In this document: positions 57,447 to 64,000 of the stretch, piece by piece
Position numbering within the stretch: the first letter of the stretch is position 1
Layout of the letters: the number at the start of each line of letters is the position of its first letter
Source of the DNA: Apostichopus japonicus
Lineage: Eukaryota > Echinodermata > Holothuroidea > Aspidochirotida > Stichopodidae
Length of the DNA: 64,000 nt
Assembly (NCBI RefSeq): GCF_037975245.1
Contig: NC_092577.1
Location: forward strand, 25,107,398-25,171,397
Direction of reading: 5' to 3'
Made by a program: the position numbers and the translations under genes
Notes under the pieces: generated by a model
What the model saw: only the letters and a program-made list of their open reading frames with translations
Told to the model about the DNA's origin: nothing
Databases searched by the model: none

Positions 57447-58486
57447 GTAAGAATTTATATAGAGAAAAAAAACTCAACTGGAGTCATATTTTGGTAAAAA
57501 TAATTAGGTGATATTGCAAACAGCCTAGCCTACAATACTTCAATGTATAGCACATTGGCCTAAAATATATTCAAGTAGTATACAGTAGGTAGCTAGTAGC
57601 TAGCCTAGATTACATAAATGCACATCCAAGCCTATACTGTTATATGAAAAATATAGCCTATATTCATAGCCTTAGTGATTGTGTAGCCAATTACTGTAAT
57701 ATTGTGACGAGCCCGCTTCCTCCGATAGTAAAACTATATCGGGACTCGCGATAGAAAGGTACTGGGATATCTTGATGCCGTATTTATGCTTCTTCAGGAG
57801 ATGTCTCGAACGGAAGAAAACAATGACTCCACACAAAAAACAATTTGACGAGATAGGATTTGATTAATGATTCGGTATAATTTCTTCTCTGTCGATTCTC
57901 TTTACAAATAAAACTAAATTACAATGATTTGACTTGACTTGACTCCGTCAATTAAACAATTAGGAGTGATGAAATAGTAACGAAGCAATGACGAAGCGAC
58001 GAACTGATCACGGAGCGCTGACGGAGTGATAAATTTCTGACGGAGTGATAAAACTTTCGGCCCCCTTTTACTTTTATACCTTACTTCTATAAAATTCCAC
58101 TGCGCACAATCAGTAGGCAGCCAATAACCTGACCATCCTGTATTAACTTAACGATATAAAAATAAGTGCGCTGGCACTGATCTGCCCTGATTGGTTGGGA
58201 GTTTGGAAGTCCATCCCCTTTCTATGGAAACTTCCATACCACGTGAGAGAACCTTCTCGAATGTTCCACAGACATAATGGAATCTATTTTGGGAAAAGGC
58301 CCTGTACCAAGATTCAATAAGATAGTTAAAAACTTCTCGTGGGAAAACTGAATCCATGACCTAGATAAATACATAAGAGGCCTGTAAGGTGTCTCGATGG
58401 AGTGTTTCGGTAACATGAAAGAGATGGTATTACTATTTCATAACATTACAGTAGCCTAGCCTAGAGCCTTACAAATTGTTTAGCAT
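57447..58486. other. Spacer, possible solo LTR not proven
   Basis: The stretch 57690-58450 has a moderate-complexity, LTR-like look (TGTGACGAGCCCG near its left end), but I found no matching partner. No gene was seen. Confidence 0.35.
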
Positions 58487-59046
58487 CTGCTCCGCTCTGA
58501 TTGAGTTGCCCCCTGTTGACCTGTCACAGCCGGCCCTCGTTCACAGTTCGTTGCGGGATAAGGCCTTGAATGCAATTTTTGTCCAGGGACGTCATTCTGC
58601 CGAAGTATGGCGTTCGGTGCATTCAAGGCTGAATGGTTGCAGGCTCCGTGATCTCGCATGGAGAGTTGCACACGGTGCCTTGGTGACCAACCTAAAAAGT
58701 ACTGCTCATGTTTTTTGGCATTGTTGCTTTGTAGTAAACTTATGGGCGTGGTTCCAGACCTGGACCGACCGTGTTACGGGAGACCGTTCATGGTCGGTGG
58801 GGCAGGGCTTTATTTTATATGGGGTAGACCCTCCAGTTTGTTGGGTAGCTGTGTTGCACCGCATCATTTTTGTTTGCTCTGTTGTAAAAAAACATGTTTG
58901 GCGGAATAGATGTAATTTGGATTTTAGGGGGAAATTTGCCAGTTGGCAGGCAGTCCTGGAGGCGGTTAAGTCTGACATTCGCCTTCAAATTGAAGGCGAT
59001 TTTCGCCGTTTATCTGGGGCTGCCTTTTTTGGACGCTGGTGTAGCA
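58487..59046 (+). mobile_element. LINE fragment (copy C), C-terminal part
   Basis: It matches 37330-37950 of copy A, starting TGCTCCGCTCTGATTGAG and ending CTTTTTTGGACGCTGGTGT. It lacks about 60 bp found in copy A (between AACCTAAAAAG and TACTGCTCATG). It is truncated on both sides. Confidence 0.8.
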
Positions 59047-59448
59047 TTTTCAGATTATGCATGCCCCTTAGTTGTAGTAAACAAACCGAATGGTAAGGTA
59101 CGATTATGTAGTAACTATAAATTAACAGCCAATACGGTGTTGACATGTGAGCAGTATCCTGTACCAACACTTGAAGATTTGATGCAAGATTTACAAGGTC
59201 AACAGTACTCCAAACTGGATCTGTCACATGCTTATCATCAGATTGAACTGGAACCAAAAGCCGGAAATTATTACAACAGTCAATACCCATCGCGGATTGT
59301 TTCAGTACTCACGTCTACCTTTCGGGATTGCTTCAGCCTTGTTTCAGAGGACCATGGAATCACTCTTAGGTGACATACTAATGTGTAAGACCGTATCTGG
59401 ATGACATAATTGTCAGTGGAAAGAATCCAGTGGATCACCTGAACAGTG
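59047..59448 (+). mobile_element. Ty3/gypsy-like reverse transcriptase fragment (fossil)
   Basis: YACPLVVVNKPNGKVRLCSN, YPVPTLEDLMQDLQG and YSKLDLSHAYHQIELEP are the first conserved blocks of a gypsy-type RT. It is broken and short. It abuts LINE copy C, so one open frame crosses the junction by chance. Confidence 0.75.
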
Positions 59449-59770
59449 TGCTTTATACGTGCTAAGAAAACGGACACGGACCAAAGGTCAAAAGAACCAA
59501 ACCAATCCCAGTCTGTAAAACAACAACAAACAAAACCCCACTGAAACCCACAAACACAAATCTCTTACTAACGCAGCGTTTAACGTGACGCGAAAAGGAC
59601 ACTTACCCAAAGGCCAACAGAAGCCCAAAAAAAAAAAAAAAAATACAAACCGGCCCCAAAAAGCCAAGCCCAAACCACAAATAGAAACCATTCAACCAAC
59701 CCATATTATGTAACGACCACACAACCCCTACACCAACAACTTACTCACTCCAAATTTCATCCGGGGAACG
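59449..59770 (-). mobile_element. LINE 3'-end fragment (copy D)
   Basis: Read on the minus strand it ends ACGTATAAAGCA, like the tails of copies A and B. It shares CCCAGTCTGTAAAACAACA with 14919-14998. An A18 run lies near 59630. No protein is encoded. Confidence 0.6.
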
Positions 59771-59939
59771 CGCTTTTTACGTGACCCGCCATGCGGGATA
59801 CAAAACGTCACGGCCAAACGGCACTACCGAACCATCCCATTCTGACAAACGAAACTAAGGTCTAGCGAGCCAAAAAAACATGCGCCCGCCGACCTGCAGA
59901 GACAAAACGCCCAACCCCCCCCCCCCCCCACTGAAACAT

Positions 59940-61424
59940 TCAAAAACGTACAGAAGGACGACCCGCACGCAGCGAAACGAAAAACCCCTCCCCAGCACAC
60001 CAGCGTCCAAAAAAGGCAGCCCCAGATAAACGGCGAAAATCGCCTTCAATCTGAAGGCGAATGTCGGACTTCACCGCCTCTAGGACTGCCTGCCAACTGG
60101 CAAATTTCCCCCTAAAAACCAAATTACACCTATTCCGCCAAACATGTTTTTTTACAATAGAGCAAACAAAAATGATGCGGTGCAACACAGCTACCGAACA
60201 AACTGGAGGGTCTACCCCATATAAAATAAAGCCCTGCCCTACCGACCATGAACGGTCTCCCGTAACACGGTCGGTCCAGGTCTGGAACCACTCCCATAAG
60301 TTTACTACAAAGTAACAATGCCAAAAAACATGAGCAGTACTCTCTAAGCTATCACAGCCGGTCCTAGGGCACAGTCCATCACCCAATCGCCAATGATATC
60401 TTTTTAGGTTGGTCACCAAGGCACCGTGTGCAACTCTCCATGCAAGATCACGGAGCCTGTAACCATTCAGCCTTGAATGCACCGAACGCCATACTTCGGC
60501 AGAATGACGTCCCTGGACAAAAGTTGCATTCAAGGCCTTATCCCTCAACGAACTGTGAACGAGGGCCGGCTGTGACAGGTCAACAGGGGGCAACTCAATC
60601 AGAGCGGAGCAGATGACACGCACCACCCTGTTTGGAGTACTACTATGCGGTTCTCTGTTGCTAAACAGCGCCGGGACCCATCGACGCAGGTGCAAACCGC
60701 CCCAAAAACGTAGAAAATATGAACAAGGCAACCCTGGGTCAGTTACCGCTACAAACAACTGCTTAAATAACAAAAAGGTCAATTTACTTCCCAGATGAAC
60801 CACCCCTAGTCCCCCCTTCTCCAGTTTTTGGTACAATACCGCCCTCTTGACAAGCTCTGTACCCCCAGACCATATGAATGAAAAAATCGCCCTCTCCAAC
60901 CGTACCAGGACGCGACGCGGAATAGGGTACACCGCGCCCGGGTACCATAAGATGGGCGAAACGAAACGATTAATAACAGTGACTTTCCCCAAGATCGAAA
61001 GCCAGCGGGTGCCAAAGGTTTCGAGTCTGCTCTGAAATACCTCAGCCCTCTCGTTCCAGGTGACATCACAAGGTGCATCGTAGCCGAACCATATACCATT
61101 AATTTTGATATTCTGATCCGACCACGACGCACCGAATGGTAAGTCTCTGTATCTCCAGCTACCAAGACGAAGGCCCTTTGTCTTTTCTGGATTCAACTTC
61201 GCCCCGGTAGCTCTCTCAAAAATAGATAGATCCTGCGAGAGTGCGCGAAAGGAGCCGAGACTCGAAACAATACATGTCACGTCATCTGCATATTGAGCGC
61301 ATTTCACTTTGGCACCCCCTGGCACAACGAATGGAACAAGTTTGGAGTCCCTTTCCAAAAGACGAGAGAGGGACTCGCTAAACAAAACATAAAGTAATGG
61401 AGACAGAGGGCACCCCTGGCGCAC
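59940..61424 (-). pseudogene. LINE copy B ORF2, second half
   Basis: It begins RQGCPLSPLLYVLFSES and contains QYADDVTCI (RT active site), NRFVSPILWYPGAVYPIPR, WRVAHGALVTNLKRYHWRL and GLCPRTGCDSLESTAHVFWH. It is separated from the first half by one frame change near 61425, beside a run of C. 494 codons are open, longer than in copy A. Confidence 0.8.
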
Positions 61425-63898
61425 CCCCCCCTCTCTACGTTAAAAACCTCCGAACAAAACCCATTTACGATAACAGAACTGAAACTTTGTTCATACAAAA
61501 CAGAAATCCATTTACGAAAATTTGGGTGCAACTGAAACGTCTCCAATACATTCATTAAAAAACCGCGATCCACCATGTCAAAGGCCTTCTGCTGGTCCAG
61601 AGACACCAATGCACATGGCAGATCACGCTCAATAACAAAGTCGGTCAAGTCGCGCATCAACCACAAGTTCTGCTGGATGCAATGACCCTTCACTGCACAA
61701 GTCTGGAGATCACCAACAAGATGCGGCATAGCCAGTGCAAGGCGGTTGCACAAAGCCTTAGCCAGCAACTTGTAGTCCACATTTAGCAAGGTGATCGGAC
61801 GCTTGTTATGGGGATCCAAGGGGTCCCCAGACTTTGGCAGCAAAGTAATCATGCCCAGACGTTGACTTTGGTTTAACAGTCCGTTTTGGAAGGCGTCCTC
61901 GAAGACGGCTCTGATGTCGGGTCCTATTATTGCCCAGAAGGTTCGGTAGAACTCCCTCGGAAGCCCGTCCGAACCCGGGGACTTGCCATTCTTCATCTTC
62001 GAAAGCGCCTTCCAAAGCTCAACAGTGGTTATTCCGCCCCCCAAAATATCATTGACATCGTGGGGAACGGTTTTTGAGATTCCCCTCAATAAATCAGCCT
62101 GTGCCGACAAGTCGACATTGCCACGCGTAAACAAACTCGAATAATACTCTTTATATACGCGGACAATGCCGTGAGGGTCACTGACCACGGTCCCATCGGT
62201 AGCGCGCACAGACGGGACGCGTCTGTCACCCGCCGATGAGCTAACGGACTGGTAAAACCTCAGTGAAGGGCGCTCCTCGGCTTCCACCGCTTCGACACGG
62301 GCCCTGACGCGGGCACCGTGGTACTTTTCATCGAGATACGTCTGCAAAGCGATGACTGCCGAAGGGTCGCCAAACTTCACCTCCGCGCACAGCTTCGAGA
62401 ATTTTTCTCTTCGACGCCGTGCGCGGGTCACGCAATACTGAATTGCGTAGCGTTTGATGCGCAACTTGATATTATCCCACCACTGGGATGTAGAAGCAAA
62501 GGCCGGCTTCAATGTTTGCCATCCTTTGTACCTGGTCTCGAAACCTTGGCGGAATTCTGCCTCGCCAAGAATCCGACAGTTAAGCTTCCATAGGCCCCGC
62601 CCGATCGGGAAAATGGAAGGCAAAACAAAACGTGCTACCACAGTGTCATGGTCAGAGAGCGGACAGCTGAGCGTCTCGCAACTCGAAAATTTAAAACTTA
62701 CGGGCGCATACACTCGATCTATCCTGGAGGCATCTTCTCCGTTAGGCCTCACCCACGTATACACCGTACTACACGGGTGTATACGCCTCCAGACATCGGC
62801 TAAAAGGTGTGCGGAAGTGAATCTGTCCAGTTCTGTGATCCCAGCGTCGGGACTAGCAGACACAGAAGCCCCGAGTCTGTCAAGACCCGAGTCTGGGACA
62901 CAGTTAAAGTCTCCGACCATGACACATGGAGCACTACCAGGAACAAAGGAAGGCAGTGTGTTAAAAAAATCTCGTCTAGCAGAAGGCCGATTGGGAGCAT
63001 ACACATTGCAAAGGGAGATGTTACCCTGTGGATACTTGAAAAGAATGCAAACCAATCGGCCCTCGTGATCCGTCTCCACCCTAGTGGCACAACCCGCCTG
63101 ACGAGTGAATCCGCACCCGTTTCCCCCTCCTTGCGTGGAGCTTCCTCCGGGGCAGTAGGTGCGCCAGAACTTGGCGCCTTTGCTTGACCCCCACTCTTTG
63201 TCATAAAGACATAAGAGGAGGGACAAGCGCGAAAGACATGTCCCTCCTTCCCACAGAGTGAGCACACGACTTCGCTTGGGGCAAGCAGAGGTATCATGCC
63301 CAAGACGAAGGCAGCGCCCACATTTTTTATTTGGGCAGCCCTTGGCTTCGTGCCCGGTCTCCCCACACCTGAAGCAGGTACGGGGCTGACCGGGGTAACG
63401 CACGTGAGCTTTATGCCCGGCAATAAAAAGGAACGAGGGAATGTCCTGCTTGAGGTCGATCCGAACCTGTCGGTGCCCGTTGAACACCCCAGGGGCCTGT
63501 GCGTAGGAGCACATTTTAATAGCCTTGACAGCCCCGAACCGACCTAAAACAGTTGCGACAAGTTCTTGACGCACCTCTAATCCTACGTGGATGACAGTTA
63601 CCCATACGGAACGTTCGTATGGAGTAACTGTCAAACCTTCAACCCCACTCAGCAACGTGACACCCTTCTGCCGGGTCACGTCACTGGTAAAACGTAGATC
63701 ATACGTATTACGACCCTGGAGAGCTTGTAGAGCATCAACCTCTCCAGGCACAACAACACCCTTACTCTTTAAAATACTAAAAACTTGCACCGGTGGAACC
63801 GCTTGTTCACCGGTGAAGGTCAACTTAACAATTTTCGAATCACGGCGCGATGCCATGATACCGAAGGTGGCTAGGCCACAGAGGAGGAACAAAAACAA
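61304..63898 (-). pseudogene. LINE copy B fused ORF1-ORF2 frame, 864 codons
   Basis: ATG for ORF1 is at 63856 (IMASRRDSKIV). Two CCHC knuckles are intact (CFRCGETGHEAKGC, CGRCLRLGHDTSACP). The third is read in another frame. Then the deletion joins the frame to the endonuclease interior (GCATRVETDHEGRLV, VMVGDFNCVPDSGLDR, LSDHDTVV) and the RT (RPITLLNVDYKLLAKAL, LVSLDQQKAFDMVD), ending just before the RQGCPLSP block. It lacks the first endonuclease motifs, so it should be inactive. Confidence 0.8.
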
Positions 63899-64000
63899 AC
63901 TATAAAGACAGGTTTAAACTTAAAACGATATACGATAACTATATACGACAAACGCACACACCCGCCTGGCGGGAAGTATAGCACAGTACAGTACAGTAAG

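Larger units (their letters stand above)
59771..64000 (-). mobile_element. Tx1/L1-like LINE (copy B), 5' end outside the window
   Basis: The same family as copy A, in opposite orientation. The 3' end, GGGTCACGTAAAAAGCG, lies at 59771. The 5' leader runs off the window at 64000 (CCCGCCTGGCGGGAAG matches copy A near 33365). An internal deletion of about 640 bp removes the ORF1 tail and the ORF2 start (copy A 34220-34860). Confidence 0.85.

Noticed and set aside
57706-58448. Possible solo LTR (TGT...ACA)
   Set aside because: No second copy, target duplication or primer site was seen in the window.
1-64000. CRISPR arrays, bacterial operons, ribosome-binding sites, rRNA
   Set aside because: The genes have spliceosomal introns, and the tandem repeats lack regular unique spacers.

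Overview
The window looks like intergenic, transposon-rich DNA from a marine deuterostome, most likely an echinoderm (sea cucumber type). The basis is spliceosomal GT..AG introns, AT-rich spacers with many AGGCCTAG-type motifs, THAP, P2X7-ballast and KMT5A-like multicopy gene families, and Tx1/L1-like LINEs. The organism call is inference from families and base composition.

Layout. 0.7-1.1 kb: a THAP exon (-). 2.2-4.0 kb: pieces of an OB-fold protein gene (-). 5.0-7.3 kb: a repeat element packed with TGACCT half-sites. 7.5-8.2 kb: a broken unknown gene (+). 9.8-30.3 kb: the main find, a nest of two related DNA elements. The outer one has a P2X7-ballast-domain gene (+, 9758-11983) convergent with a DDE transposase-like gene (-, 30313 down to 12887). 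Into a 138-nt intron of that transposase gene a 12.8-kb inner element (15144-27946) has jumped. It has about 36-bp terminal inverted repeats and a TTAA target duplication. It carries the same pair of genes: a transposase relative (+, 15470-22177) and a Cys-rich plus P2X7-ballast gene (-, 27626-24557), again convergent. The inner element itself holds a minisatellite, LINE debris between inverted repeats, and a MITE.

32.2-48.9 kb: a decayed multi-exon gene (+) that joins a KMT5A-like SET domain, acidic 37-residue repeats, C2H2-type fingers, a tyrosine-recombinase domain, three duplicated acidic exons and a Myb-like tail. Its second intron holds a nearly full-length Tx1/L1-like LINE with a 13-bp target duplication. 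The same intron holds a 2.0-kb hAT-like non-autonomous element with an 8-bp target duplication, made mostly of 165-bp tandem repeats and a SINE-like piece.

51.9-54.1 kb: a second THAP gene (-), two exons visible. 55.2-59.4 kb: relics of copia-like, DIRS-like and gypsy-like retroelements, a fold-back MITE and a LINE fragment. 59.8-64.0 kb: a second LINE copy (-), cut by the window end, with an internal deletion that fuses its two reading frames.

Most genes carry one or more frame breaks, several of them in homopolymers. This fits decayed multicopy genes, but uncorrected long-read indels are a real alternative for the single-base cases.
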